A stretch of 64,000 nucleotides of DNA. Source: Parvicella sp964387945. Lineage in GTDB: Bacteria > Bacteroidota > Bacteroidia > Flavobacteriales_D > Parvicellaceae. The stretch lies in the NCBI GenBank assembly GCA_964387945.1, contig CAYLYX010000005.1, forward strand, positions 1 through 64,000, read 5' to 3'. The position numbers and the translations under genes were made by a program. Below, piece by piece: positions 43,984 to 53,096 of the stretch. How positions within the stretch are numbered: position 1 is the stretch's first letter; every line of letters begins with the position of its first letter. The notes under the pieces were generated by a model. The model did not search any database, was not told where the DNA came from, and saw nothing but the letters and a program-made list of their open reading frames with translations.

Positions 43984-45888
43984 TTACCTTCGCTCTACGA
44001 TCCTAACTTTGTAGTCGTTGTATTCTAAAAAGTAAACCGATTGATTTTCGTAACCACTCCCCTCCTCTACTGCTTCGTATGCGCTTCCAGAAGTATAACC
44101 ATCCGTATTCAACAAATGATAGTTCTGTGCATAAGCCGTTCCGTATAGCAAAAGGCCCGAAAGATTAGTAAAAGCTGCATCAAAGCCGTTGATCGCGTAC
44201 TTATCTGGATCAATGCCGTAGGTGTATCGAAATTCTTTTACAAATTCCACAACTCTAGGGTCGTTGTAATCAATAAATCCAGAGGTAACTACGTTTAGGT
44301 TAAAACGACTCTTGTACTTTTCATCGATGGTTTCAAAACCGATCCAATCCTCCAAACCAACAATCAAATAACGATACTTGGCGTATGGATTTCTATTGGA
44401 TGTAGCAACTAACTTGGTTACAAAGTTACTTACGTGTCCAAGATCTTCTGACGGCACCACAATTACATTAAGTGCTGTATCGCTTAATTTACTCTCTACA
44501 CTTGTCAACTTGCTGGAAGTGCTCATCTCGGTAGTCAACAATTTTCCATTTAACGTATTGGGAGTTAGTTTAATTGCTTCATTGTAGCTCGTCACAAACT
44601 CATCAAAATAAAACGCATCTTGTTTATCCGACTTGTTCTTAATAGCAATCACATTTGCCATCGGGAATCGATCAGCCACATAGCTTCCTAATTTTCTTAC
44701 CTGAGTCGGTGTAGAGGTAACGTATTTAGAAAGGTAAGGATTTTTGTAGAGCGCTTTGTTAGACACTGGTACTGGAACAACGTTCTGAATTTTATTCTCC
44801 TTGGCATAATCTGCTACCAATTTGATTTGTCTTGGGTATAGTGGTCCAAAAATCAAATCAACGTTTTGCATTTCAGGCTTCTGCAAAATTGCACTTACCA
44901 CGGCTGTATCCTTTTCGGTATCATAAATATGAACATTTACACTTAGACCAGCCTTTCTCAATGAGTCAACAGCCATCATAATCCCTCTTTCTAGGTTAAT
45001 CGACATCATTGTATAACCATAAAAAGGGCAATCACCTACCGGAGGACATTTTGCTCTGAACTTATCATTCTCATCCAACATATAGGGCAACATGATTGCG
45101 ATATCATAGACTGTCTCCACTCTTGAAGTAGAGTCGTAAACCACCACTACATTGGTGTCTGTTTGTGAGAAGGTTAAAGGCATTTTCTTCTTCACAATTA
45201 CTCGGATTGTCTCTCCTACTTGCAATCCCTTGGGAAGTCCATCGTTCGCATCTCTGATTTCCTGACCACTTACGTCATAGAATTTGGATAGCGAATAAAA
45301 GGTATCTCCTTTTTTAACTTTATGAAGAACCACACTATCTCCAGGATTCACACTATAGTTAATCGGATCTTTTACGAGTGGCTGCACTTCATTTCCTTTA
45401 TCCACCTTATCCAATGGAATGATCAGCTGCTGCCCAATACTGAGTGCTACCGAGTTACCATTTGCGGCTTTAAGATCATCTACAGAAATGCCATATTTCT
45501 TTGCAATTCCATATAGGGTCTCTCCAGCTTTTACTTCGTGAATCAGTTGATTGGTATCCACTTGTACTTCCTCTTGAAGTCCTTCGTGAGCGCTCGTTTC
45601 AACATCAGTTTCTTCTTCATTTTGAGCACTACCTTCACCTTCTTTTACTGGTATATAGAGCTTATCTCCGATGTTCAACCCATTCTTTGCAGCAGGATTA
45701 TTCGTGAAAATAACATCTACAGACGTTTCGTACATCTGTGAAATACCGTAGGCAGTTTGTCCTTTTTTGACCTTATGTTCATAGTATTCCTTCCCTTCCT
45801 TTTCTACGATTTTAGCTTCTCCAATTTGGCTGTAAGCAACCATCGTGAAGAGGGTCAAGAACAATGATATGATGATTTGTTTTGTCAT
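43984..45888 (-). CDS. LysM protein with amino-acid-receptor-like (type I periplasmic binding) domain
   Basis: 634 residues, signal peptide 1-20. Three LysM repeats lie at about 33-77 (HKVKKGQTAYGISQMYE), 113-155 (HEVKAGETLYGIAKKYG) and 188-230 (LHKVKKGDTFYSLSKFYD), which bind peptidoglycan. The rest (about 255-620) resembles the periplasmic ligand-binding fold of LIV/amino acid receptors (LIFGPLYPRQIKLVADYAKENKI; YAINGFDAAFTNLSGLLLYGT). It probably sits in the periplasm attached to the wall. It is nine bases downstream of guaA, same strand, so likely co-transcribed. Confidence 0.9.
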   Translation of the reverse strand: MTKQIIISLFLTLFTMVAYSQIGEAKIVEKEGKEYYEHKVKKGQTAYGISQMYETSVDVIFTNNPAAKNGLNIGDKLYIPVKEGEGSAQNEEETDVETSAHEGLQEEVQVDTNQLIHEVKAGETLYGIAKKYGISVDDLKAANGNSVALSIGQQLIIPLDKVDKGNEVQPLVKDPINYSVNPGDSVVLHKVKKGDTFYSLSKFYDVSGQEIRDANDGLPKGLQVGETIRVIVKKKMPLTFSQTDTNVVVVYDSTSRVETVYDIAIMLPYMLDENDKFRAKCPPVGDCPFYGYTMMSINLERGIMMAVDSLRKAGLSVNVHIYDTEKDTAVVSAILQKPEMQNVDLIFGPLYPRQIKLVADYAKENKIQNVVPVPVSNKALYKNPYLSKYVTSTPTQVRKLGSYVADRFPMANVIAIKNKSDKQDAFYFDEFVTSYNEAIKLTPNTLNGKLLTTEMSTSSKLTSVESKLSDTALNVIVVPSEDLGHVSNFVTKLVATSNRNPYAKYRYLIVGLEDWIGFETIDEKYKSRFNLNVVTSGFIDYNDPRVVEFVKEFRYTYGIDPDKYAINGFDAAFTNLSGLLLYGTAYAQNYHLLNTDGYTSGSAYEAVEEGSGYENQSVYFLEYNDYKVRIVERR

Positions 45889-45897
45889 AATTTCTAT

Positions 45898-47430
45898 TTA
45901 TTCCCATTCAATGGTAGCAGGTGGTTTAGAGCTAATATCGTACGTTACTCTATTAATTCCTTTCACTTTATTGATGATATCGTTCGACACCTTGGCGAGA
46001 AACTCATACGGTAAATGACACCAATCAGCCGTCATTCCATCCGTAGAGGTTACTGCTCTTAGTGCCACTGCATTTTCGTACGTTCTTTCGTCTCCCATCA
46101 CACCTACAGACTGCACCGGAAGCAACATCACACCAGCTTGCCAAACCTCATCATACAACCCTGCTTTCTTTAATCCATTGATAAAGATACTATCTGCTTC
46201 TTGCAAAATACGTACCTTTTCTACAGTGATATCTCCTAATATCCTAATTCCTAGCCCTGGACCAGGGAAAGGATGTCTTCCAAGAATAGCCGAATCGATG
46301 CCCAAGGATTTACCAACTCTTCTTACTTCATCTTTAAAAAGTAACTTCAACGGTTCCACTACACTCAACTTCATATAGTCGGGCAATCCTCCTACGTTAT
46401 GATGCGATTTAATAGTAGCTGAAGGTCCACCAGTTGCAGAAACCGATTCAATTACATCTGGGTAAATTGTTCCCTGCCCCAACCACTTCGCATTTTCTAC
46501 TTTTTTGGACTCATCGTCAAATACTTCAACAAACACTCGTCCGATGATTTTTCTTTTTTTCTCAGGATCGCTTTCCCCTTTCAAAGCGTCATAGAACTTC
46601 GCTTTAGCATCCACACCTTTCACGTTAAGTCCCATTCCTTTGTAGGAATCGAGTACTTGATCAAACTCATCTTTTCGTAGTAGACCGTTGTCTACAAATA
46701 TGCAATGCAATCTATCGCCAATTGCTTTGTGTAGTAAAACAGCTGCTACTGAGGAATCTACTCCACCTGATAGTCCAAGGATCACCTTGTCATTACCTAA
46801 TTTACTTTTTAGGTCATCCACCGTTGTCTCCACAAAAGCATCTGGTGTCCAATCCTGTGAGCAGCCACAAATGTCTACTACAAAATTCTTCAATAGGTAC
46901 TTACCATCCGTACTGTGATAAACTTCTGGGTGAAATTGAATACCATACGTCTTTTCTCCTTCAATTCGATATCCAGCTACTGCTACATCTTCGGTAGAAC
47001 AAATTGTTGTATAATTCTCTGGTATACTTGCAATGGTATCACCATGACTCATCCAAACCTGTGAGTGCTGCCCCACATTTTTCATCAATGTGCAAGAAGT
47101 GTCTACAAAAGAAAGGTTGGCACGTCCGTACTCTCTGATCTTAGAAGGCAATACTTCTCCTCCAAAATGATTTGCCAAATACTGCGCTCCAAAACAAACA
47201 CCCAGCAAGGGTAACTTTCCCTTAATCCCAGAAAGATCAGGTCGAGGTGCTTTTTCATCTCTTGTGCTAAAAGGACTTCCAGAGAGGATTACTCCCTTAA
47301 TGTTCGAAGTGATTTCCGGAGGCTTGTTCCATGGGTGAATTTCACAGTAGGTATTCAACTCGCGAAGCCTTCTGGCAATCAACTGTGTGTATTGCGATCC
47401 AAAGTCCAGGATCAGTATCATTTCTTGCAT
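45898..47430 (-). CDS. guaA: GMP synthase (glutamine-hydrolysing)
   Basis: 510 residues. GuaA turns XMP into GMP using ATP and glutamine. The class I amidotransferase half has the nucleophile Cys79 (GVCFGAQYL) with QFHPEVYHS, and the ATP-pyrophosphatase half has LSGGVDSSVAA and the GLRILGDITVEKVRILQEAD region. The C-terminal dimerisation domain ends with KPPATIEWE, as in the family. Start ATG 47430 is the only reasonable choice. Confidence 0.97.
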   Translation of the reverse strand: MQEMILILDFGSQYTQLIARRLRELNTYCEIHPWNKPPEITSNIKGVILSGSPFSTRDEKAPRPDLSGIKGKLPLLGVCFGAQYLANHFGGEVLPSKIREYGRANLSFVDTSCTLMKNVGQHSQVWMSHGDTIASIPENYTTICSTEDVAVAGYRIEGEKTYGIQFHPEVYHSTDGKYLLKNFVVDICGCSQDWTPDAFVETTVDDLKSKLGNDKVILGLSGGVDSSVAAVLLHKAIGDRLHCIFVDNGLLRKDEFDQVLDSYKGMGLNVKGVDAKAKFYDALKGESDPEKKRKIIGRVFVEVFDDESKKVENAKWLGQGTIYPDVIESVSATGGPSATIKSHHNVGGLPDYMKLSVVEPLKLLFKDEVRRVGKSLGIDSAILGRHPFPGPGLGIRILGDITVEKVRILQEADSIFINGLKKAGLYDEVWQAGVMLLPVQSVGVMGDERTYENAVALRAVTSTDGMTADWCHLPYEFLAKVSNDIINKVKGINRVTYDISSKPPATIEWE

Positions 47431-47435
47431 GGCGA

Positions 47436-47462
47436 CAAATATAATTATATCCTAAACTCAAA
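47436..47462 (-). promoter_or_regulatory. guaA promoter, TATATTTG box next to start codon
   Basis: On the minus strand TATATTTG (47436-47443) ends five bases before the guaA ATG. TTTG lies at 47459-47462, a rather short spacing of 15. Confidence 0.5.
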
Positions 47463-47570
47463 ATGGGGTTTTGATTAAGGATTTATTAAGGGTTTTATTA
47501 ACTGTTTTGTCTGAACAGAAAAACGCAGCAAATCTTTCGATAACTGATTAACGAATAAGAAGGGAGAATA

Positions 47571-48458
47571 CTAAAGCGGCTCCACGGTATATCCTAGTAT
47601 TCTTAGCATGGTTATGATGCCGTTCTGTCCACCCAAATGAGCNNNNNNNNNNTGAGCTGCTCCCACGGCAATAAACGCAGACTGTTGATGAATGATTTTT
47701 GTCATGCGCTGCGTCATGGTTCGATTTCTCTTTAGAATCAAATTATTCTCAAAAACGGCTTGCGCCTCTTCTGAAGACATGGATTCTTCTGAGGTTAAGT
47801 CCAGCATTCCTTCTAAATCTCCCTGAACGTATAAGTCAACCAGATCATTGATGGTATTATCTTCTTTTCCTTCGTATTTATTTTTCACCAACTCATAAAG
47901 TGAAAGCGCCTGATCTTTGTACGCAACTGCCTTTAACGCTTCAATTTGCTCTTCTGCTGTCTCTAGTCCTAAAACTTCTTTACCATTTTCTTTGGCTAAG
48001 TCGGCAAAGTAAAGATCTAGTGCCAATTCTTCATCCGAACCGAGGTTTTGCAGTTCGATGATTTGTGCTGTTAAAATTGGCATCATGGAACTAAACAATT
48101 TGAGCGGTTGTCCCAATGAATCGTCAAAGTAATTAGCAACCGAATCATACTGAGAAGGTGATAGTAAATCTTCGAGCGTGGTATCTCCATCCATCACCAT
48201 CATCCCCATAATACCTAGCTGATCCGTTAAGTCCATGTCTACTTCCATAACGTATACATCGGCTTTTTTGTGAGCCGCTAGCACTCCGTCTTTGAAGTCA
48301 AATGCTCGCTTATCTTGCGTGTGCATTGTACCGTACAGGTAAGAAGGTGTTTCTAAACCATTTCCCGTAATTTTCCAGGCCAAACTTTTTTCTGTGGTCT
48401 GCCCAACTGCATTAAAAATAAGGGCAGAACCGAATAAATAAGCTAAAAATTGTTTCAT
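47571..48458 (-). CDS. TraB/GumN-family protein (probable metallo-type hydrolase), contains assembly gap
   Basis: About 291 residues once the gap is closed, with a signal peptide (1-20, cleavage near AVGQT). The TraB/GumN signatures are seen: SYLYGTMH (near 40), VYVMEVDMD and, near the end, FIAVGAAHLGGQNGI, whose His-Leu-Gly lies across the N block at 47643-47652. The family is distantly related to Tiki proteases, and the two GxxH motifs are its presumed metal site; activity is unproved for bacterial members. It is seven bases downstream of trkH and forms an operon with it. Confidence 0.88.
   Translation of the reverse strand: MKQFLAYLFGSALIFNAVGQTTEKSLAWKITGNGLETPSYLYGTMHTQDKRAFDFKDGVLAAHKKADVYVMEVDMDLTDQLGIMGMMVMDGDTTLEDLLSPSQYDSVANYFDDSLGQPLKLFSSMMPILTAQIIELQNLGSDEELALDLYFADLAKENGKEVLGLETAEEQIEALKAVAYKDQALSLYELVKNKYEGKEDNTINDLVDLYVQGDLEGMLDLTSEESMSSEEAQAVFENNLILKRNRTMTQRMTKIIHQQSAFIAVGAAXXXXAHLGGQNGIITMLRILGYTVEPL
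47643..47652. other. Assembly gap (10 N) that appears to be artificial
   Basis: The left flank ends in TGAGC and the right flank begins with TGAGC. Merging these five bases and removing the N block restores the conserved G-A-A-H-L-G-G motif in frame. Confidence 0.85.
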
Positions 48459-48465
48459 GATGTTA

Positions 48466-49944
48466 TCAAATTCTTCTCCAGAAGTATGGAGTCATTACCA
48501 AAGCTACCGTAAATAATTCTAATCGACCCATCAACATAAGCAAACTAAGCACCCACTTACCTGCATCTGGCATCTCTGAGAAGCTACCAGCGGGACCAAA
48601 CTGTCCTAAACCTGGCCCTACATTTCCTAACGATGTGGCTACAGCACTGATTGCTTCTACAAAGTCAACCCCCATTGCCGTGATGATAATTGCGCCAATC
48701 GTAAAGATGAACAGATAAAGAAAAATAAACGCCAGCAGGTTGTAAATAATCTTATCAGAAACCGGTTTTTTATTCAAATGAACGGGTATGATTGCCTTCG
48801 GGTGCAATCTTCTTTTAAACTCTACGAGTCCGTTCTTGATCAGAAGTACAATTCTCACGATCTTTATTCCTCCACTTGTACTTCCAGCCGATGCACCTGA
48901 GAACAGCAACAAAAAGAAGAGTAATTGAACCAGCGGTATCCAGTTCATGTAATCTACCGTAGCATAACCTGTGGTGGTGATTATACTCACGACCTGAAAT
49001 AAGGATGTACGAAACGTTTCTTCTATCGAATCGCCCTGATTGTAAATCAAGAAAGAAAGCAAGGCGGTCAGTCCTACCACAGCCATTAAGTACCACTTGA
49101 ACTCATCGTTTTCACGAATATGAAACACTTTTCTCTTGAGTGCAAAATAGAGTAACGTAAAGTTGGTTCCTGCCAAGAACATGAAAATAACAATTACATA
49201 CTCTACCGCTGGGCTGTTAAATGCTCCAATACTGGTATCTTGCGGTGAGAAACCACCTGTTGAGTTGGTGGTAAGTGCATGATTGATGGACTGATAAAAA
49301 TCTAGCCCACAGAACATGAGAATGATGGTCTGGAGCATGGTGAGACTAACATAGATCACCCAAAGTCGCTTGGCCGTTTCCTTAATCCTCGGATGAATTT
49401 TATCTTTTGTAGGACCAGGAGCTTCGGCTACGAAAAGTTCCATTCCACCAATACCTAGCATCGGTAGTATGGCTACCGTAAGTACGATAATTCCCATTCC
49501 TCCAATCCATTGCGTCATGCTTCGCCAAAACAATAAACTTTCGGGAAGCGCGGAGATCTTATTGGTACTTTCTCCGCCTAAAATAGTGGCTCCTGTAGTG
49601 GTAAACCCAGACATGGTTTCAAAGAAAGCATTGGACAAACTAGGAATCCATCCTGATATCAAATAGGGCAAACACCCAAAAAGTGCCATTGACAACCACC
49701 CTGTGGCTACAATCAAAAATCCTTCCCGTTTTTTTATCTCATCATTCTTATTCTCTCGGGTATAGATTCGTAAGAAAAATCCTACCAAAAGCGTGATAGA
49801 GCATGAAGTGATGAAAGGCAAAAGCATCTCATCTCCGTAATAAACCGAGAAAGGAATTGCCAATGACATCAATATCCCGTTGATGATAATCAACGAGCCT
49901 ATCACATGCAGAACAACTCTAAAATTGATCAGTCTTTTGGGCAT
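48466..49944 (-). CDS. trkH: Trk potassium uptake membrane subunit
   Basis: 492 residues with about ten membrane segments. TrkH/Ktr-type K+ channel with four pore (P) loops: FETMSGFTTTGATIL, NHALTTNSTGGFSPQD, VVSIITTTGYATVDY and VATSLGNVGPGLG, each with the conserved Gly of the selectivity filter. It forms a K+ uptake system with the cytosolic TrkA subunit encoded three bases upstream. MPYFWRR-like TPYFWRRI at the end matches TrkH. Confidence 0.95.
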   Translation of the reverse strand: MPKRLINFRVVLHVIGSLIIINGILMSLAIPFSVYYGDEMLLPFITSCSITLLVGFFLRIYTRENKNDEIKKREGFLIVATGWLSMALFGCLPYLISGWIPSLSNAFFETMSGFTTTGATILGGESTNKISALPESLLFWRSMTQWIGGMGIIVLTVAILPMLGIGGMELFVAEAPGPTKDKIHPRIKETAKRLWVIYVSLTMLQTIILMFCGLDFYQSINHALTTNSTGGFSPQDTSIGAFNSPAVEYVIVIFMFLAGTNFTLLYFALKRKVFHIRENDEFKWYLMAVVGLTALLSFLIYNQGDSIEETFRTSLFQVVSIITTTGYATVDYMNWIPLVQLLFFLLLFSGASAGSTSGGIKIVRIVLLIKNGLVEFKRRLHPKAIIPVHLNKKPVSDKIIYNLLAFIFLYLFIFTIGAIIITAMGVDFVEAISAVATSLGNVGPGLGQFGPAGSFSEMPDAGKWVLSLLMLMGRLELFTVALVMTPYFWRRI

Positions 49945-49947
49945 AGG

Positions 49948-51288
49948 TTATAAGAAAAATTTCTCTACTTGAGGAATGGACTCTGTTAGTACAAAAACTA
50001 CCGCTCTATCTCCAGCTAATACTTCAAAATTACCGAAAGGAATAAACCCTAATTGGCCTCTCACTACTCCAGCGATGGTTGCCGTTTTAGGAAATCTCAA
50101 CTCTTTTAGGGGGCCTTTGGTTACTTTACTTCCAGGCTTCACATTAAACTCTATGATTTCAGCATCCACACCATGCAAACTTGCAATGGCTGCAATTTCT
50201 CCTTTTCGAACATATTTGAAGATGCTACTTGCGGCAATGATCTTTTTGTTGATCAATGTATCTATTCCAATTGCCTGAGAAAGGTGGATGTAGTCAATGT
50301 TCTCAACTCGTGCAATCGTTTTAGCCACTCCATGGTTCTTTGCTACTAGTGAAGACATAATATTCGTCTCTGAATCTCCTGTTACAGCTACGAAAGCATC
50401 CATATCACTCAAACCTTCTTCCTCCAAGCTTTCCACATCTCTCACGTCCATGTTGAGCACCAACGTACGTTTTAGCTGACCTGCTATCTTTTCGCACTTT
50501 TGCTTGTCTTTTTCAATCAACGTTACGTTAAACTCATTTTCTAACGATTCTGCTGCTAACACTCCAATTCGACTCCCTCCTAAAATCATGATATTGTCGA
50601 TCTCGAAAGACTGCTTACCACAAATTTCAATGATGTCATCAATCGATTCTGGTGTAGAGATAAAATAAACAATGTCATGATCCTTAATCAACGTGTCTCG
50701 CGACATGATTACGGTTTCATCGTTGCGGTGCAACGCAATTGGTCTAAACGATAAATTGGGGTTCAGGTTAGCACTTTCAGAAACCGTCTTTCCGGATAGC
50801 GGAGAAGAACCGTCAATGTGAATTCCAAAAACGGTCAATTTACCCCCTTCGAACTCAAGGTCATCTGTAAAAACGGCTCGATGAATCAAACGTTTAATCT
50901 CTTCCTGAACTAAAATCACAGGAGAAATAACCGTATCAATACCTAAATCATTGTAGAACTTTTCGCAATCGATATCTCCTGCTTTTAACTCACTCACCCT
51001 TGCGATGGTCTGCTTCGCTCCTAGTTTTTTTCCAATGATTGAAACCAGTAAGTTGGTTTCTTCAGAAGAGGTTACAGCAATGAGCAGATCACATTCTGAT
51101 ATCTTCGCATCCTCTAGAACTTTGAACGACTTAGCATCTCCACAAATACCAAAAACATCGATATGTGAAGTGACATAATTCAGCCTTTCTTCGTTGGAAT
51201 CAATCAGGTAAATATCTTGAGATTCGCTTGACAACATCTTTGCCAAATGATAACCAACGGCTCCTGCTCCAGTAATAATGATTTTCAT
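49948..51288 (-). CDS. trkA: Trk system K+ regulatory subunit (NAD-binding)
   Basis: 446 residues with two tandem TrkA-N/TrkA-C (RCK) units. The Rossmann loops GAGAVGYHLAKML (residue 7 on) and ILGGSRIGVLAAESLE (near 235) bind NAD(H) or ATP, the usual two-domain TrkA layout, and the TrkA-C parts lie at about 145-225 and 370-446. It gates TrkH in the cytosol. It is the first gene of the trkA-trkH-TraB operon, with a -7 box TAACTTTG about 22 bases upstream. Confidence 0.95.
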   Translation of the reverse strand: MKIIITGAGAVGYHLAKMLSSESQDIYLIDSNEERLNYVTSHIDVFGICGDAKSFKVLEDAKISECDLLIAVTSSEETNLLVSIIGKKLGAKQTIARVSELKAGDIDCEKFYNDLGIDTVISPVILVQEEIKRLIHRAVFTDDLEFEGGKLTVFGIHIDGSSPLSGKTVSESANLNPNLSFRPIALHRNDETVIMSRDTLIKDHDIVYFISTPESIDDIIEICGKQSFEIDNIMILGGSRIGVLAAESLENEFNVTLIEKDKQKCEKIAGQLKRTLVLNMDVRDVESLEEEGLSDMDAFVAVTGDSETNIMSSLVAKNHGVAKTIARVENIDYIHLSQAIGIDTLINKKIIAASSIFKYVRKGEIAAIASLHGVDAEIIEFNVKPGSKVTKGPLKELRFPKTATIAGVVRGQLGFIPFGNFEVLAGDRAVVFVLTESIPQVEKFFL

Positions 51289-51310
51289 TGATCTAACTAA
51301 CTTGTAAGGA

Positions 51311-51318
51311 CAAAGTTA
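51311..51318 (-). promoter_or_regulatory. Candidate trkA -7 box (TAACTTTG)
   Basis: Perfect match to TAnnTTTG on the minus strand, 22 bases from the trkA start. No clear TTG element. Confidence 0.4.
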
Positions 51319-51350
51319 TACTTCTTTGGAATAAAAATTTACTATAAATA

Positions 51351-51386
51351 AAAAAACTCCTGATTCTCAACAATCAGGAGTTTTTT
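51351..51386 (-). terminator. Terminator of the OmpA-family gene, bidirectional
   Basis: A 15-bp stem (AAAAAACTCCTGATT with AATCAGGAGTTTTTT, six-base loop) is symmetric and T-flanked on both strands. It separates the OmpA gene from the trkA promoter. Confidence 0.9.
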
Positions 51387-51407
51387 AGGAATGATGCAAC
51401 TGAACGC

Positions 51408-52166
51408 TTAGAGCTTATACTCAAACTCTACTCGTCTATTGTACTGATATGCTTCTTCTGAATCTCCATCCACTAACGGAACATCAGGTCCATGTCCTGT
51501 AGTGCTTATTCTGGAGGATTCAATACCTTTTTCAACGAGATACGCTTTTACAGCATTTGCCCGATCCAATGACAATTGAACATTAGCATCATGGTTTCCG
51601 GTAACATCCGTATGTCCGTGAATGGCTAGCTTTACATCCGGATGCTTTGAAAGGATATCAACTAGTTTATCTAAATTCGGTTTTGCCTCTTCTTTGATTA
51701 TCTCTTTCCCTACTTCAAAATACAAATTCTCAATCTGAAACAGATTGTCAACGTAATCATGTGGATCTTCAACTTCAGACCACTTTAGAAGTGATTTAGG
51801 CATGCGGTTCGTTTTTATTCCTTTCCACGCTCCGGTAGAAGCATCAACAATTACAGGCACAACTGCCGTAAGTGGCAAACATGCTAGATCAGCTATCAAC
51901 CATTTTCCCAAAACACCATTCTTCAATGCAAATGTCTCAGTGACGTACGATTTTTTAACATACGTCACTTCATACGTTTTAGTTGGATCTGCTTTTATTT
52001 CAACTGGGGATTCACCGATAAATTCATTATTCACAAACACCATTGTATTTTCTTGTTCTGGATCAAAAGTTATCGTCTGCACCTTGTCTTTTCTCAAAAA
52101 AGTTGCACAGCTCGAAAACATGATTACTGAGCCTATCAATAGACTTGCTTTTACTTTTCTTTTCAT
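51408..52166 (-). CDS. OmpA-family lipoprotein
   Basis: 252 residues. A signal sequence ends in a lipobox with Cys20 (MFSSCATFL). Residues 30-75 look like a PEGA-type beta segment (NTMVFVNNEFIGESPVEIKA). A hydrophobic patch (about 88-115) follows, and the C-terminal third (about 145-252) is an OmpA domain that binds peptidoglycan, with HGHTDVTGNHDANVQLSLDRANAV, in which the Asp and Arg of the meso-DAP site are present. It probably tethers an outer membrane to the wall. Confidence 0.9.
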   Translation of the reverse strand: MKRKVKASLLIGSVIMFSSCATFLRKDKVQTITFDPEQENTMVFVNNEFIGESPVEIKADPTKTYEVTYVKKSYVTETFALKNGVLGKWLIADLACLPLTAVVPVIVDASTGAWKGIKTNRMPKSLLKWSEVEDPHDYVDNLFQIENLYFEVGKEIIKEEAKPNLDKLVDILSKHPDVKLAIHGHTDVTGNHDANVQLSLDRANAVKAYLVEKGIESSRISTTGHGPDVPLVDGDSEEAYQYNRRVEFEYKL

Positions 52167-52289
52167 ATCGATTTGTTTTAATTATATGAACGAAAGTAAA
52201 TGCTAAGTAAAGACGCCTTAAGAATTATTATTTCAAAGTTTTCACCTATCTACTTTTGAAAAATAACGACACCTAAGGTTTACCCAAAC

Positions 52290-52321
52290 AAAAAAAAAGC
52301 TAAGGCAATGTTTTTGCCTTA
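52290..52321 (-). terminator. mazG terminator overlapping the end of the gene
   Basis: On the minus strand TAAGGCAA-AAACA-TTGCCTTA forms an 8-bp stem followed by GC and nine T. The 3' arm contains the mazG stop codon. Confidence 0.85.
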
Positions 52322-53073
52322 TTCCAGTACTCATCCATTTCAGCCAGTGTCATTTCACCTAACTTCTTTCCGTCCTTTTTAGACTCAGTCTCAAGATATT
52401 GAAAACGCTTAACGAATTTTTTGTTGGTCTTTTCTAGTGCAGATTCAGGATCAACACCAACAAAGCGAGCGTAATTGATCATTGAAAACAAAACATCTCC
52501 AAATTCATCTTCGATTTTATCGGATTGACTTTTTACCTCATCTTGGAGCTCTCCAATTTCTTCATTTAGTTTATCAAAGACTTGATCAGAGTTGTCCCAA
52601 TCAAATCCTACTCCCCTCGCCTTTTCCTGAATCCGAGTCGCCTTAACCATTGCTGGCAGCGATTTAGGCACTCCTTCTAAGACCGATTTCTTTCCAGACT
52701 TGAGCTTAATCTTTTCCCAATTGGCCTTTACCTCTTCTTCTGACTCTGCTACTACATCTCCGTATATATGCGGATGGCGTTCTACCAACTTGTCACAAAC
52801 GGTATGTAAAACATCTGCGATATCAAATTCATTCGTCTCCGAGGCAATTTTGGAATAAAAAACCATATGCAACATCAGATCTCCAATTTCACCTTTTAAC
52901 TCTTGTAAATCGTTCTCAAGAATGGCATCTGCCAATTCATAGGTTTCTTCAATCGTTAGGTAACGAAGCGACTGTAGCGTTTGCTTTTTATCCCATGGAC
53001 ATTTTTCTCTAAGGTCATCCATGATATCCAATAGTCGTCCAAAGGCTGTCAGTTTTTCTTCTCTTGTGTGCAT
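52300..53073 (-). CDS. mazG: Nucleoside triphosphate pyrophosphohydrolase MazG
   Basis: 257 residues with two MazG domains, as in E. coli. It hydrolyses non-canonical or excess NTPs to NMP and PPi, and in E. coli lowers ppGpp effects. The N-terminal domain has CPWDKKQTLQSLRYLTIEETYELADAI and KGEIGDLMLHMVFYSKIA (EExxE ... D metal site). The C-terminal domain contains KLNEEIGELQDEV and DEFGDVLFSMINYARFVG. It is divergent from the PagL-like gene. Confidence 0.96.
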   Translation of the reverse strand: MHTREEKLTAFGRLLDIMDDLREKCPWDKKQTLQSLRYLTIEETYELADAILENDLQELKGEIGDLMLHMVFYSKIASETNEFDIADVLHTVCDKLVERHPHIYGDVVAESEEEVKANWEKIKLKSGKKSVLEGVPKSLPAMVKATRIQEKARGVGFDWDNSDQVFDKLNEEIGELQDEVKSQSDKIEDEFGDVLFSMINYARFVGVDPESALEKTNKKFVKRFQYLETESKKDGKKLGEMTLAEMDEYWNKAKTLP

Positions 53074-53091
53074 AGATTTGTTTTACTTTTG
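53064..53091 (+). promoter_or_regulatory. Promoter TTG-N17-TACTTTTG of the PagL-like gene
   Basis: TTG 53064-53066 and TACTTTTG 53084-53091, five bases before ATG 53097. The -33 part lies inside mazG. Confidence 0.6.
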
Positions 53092-53096
53092 CAAAG

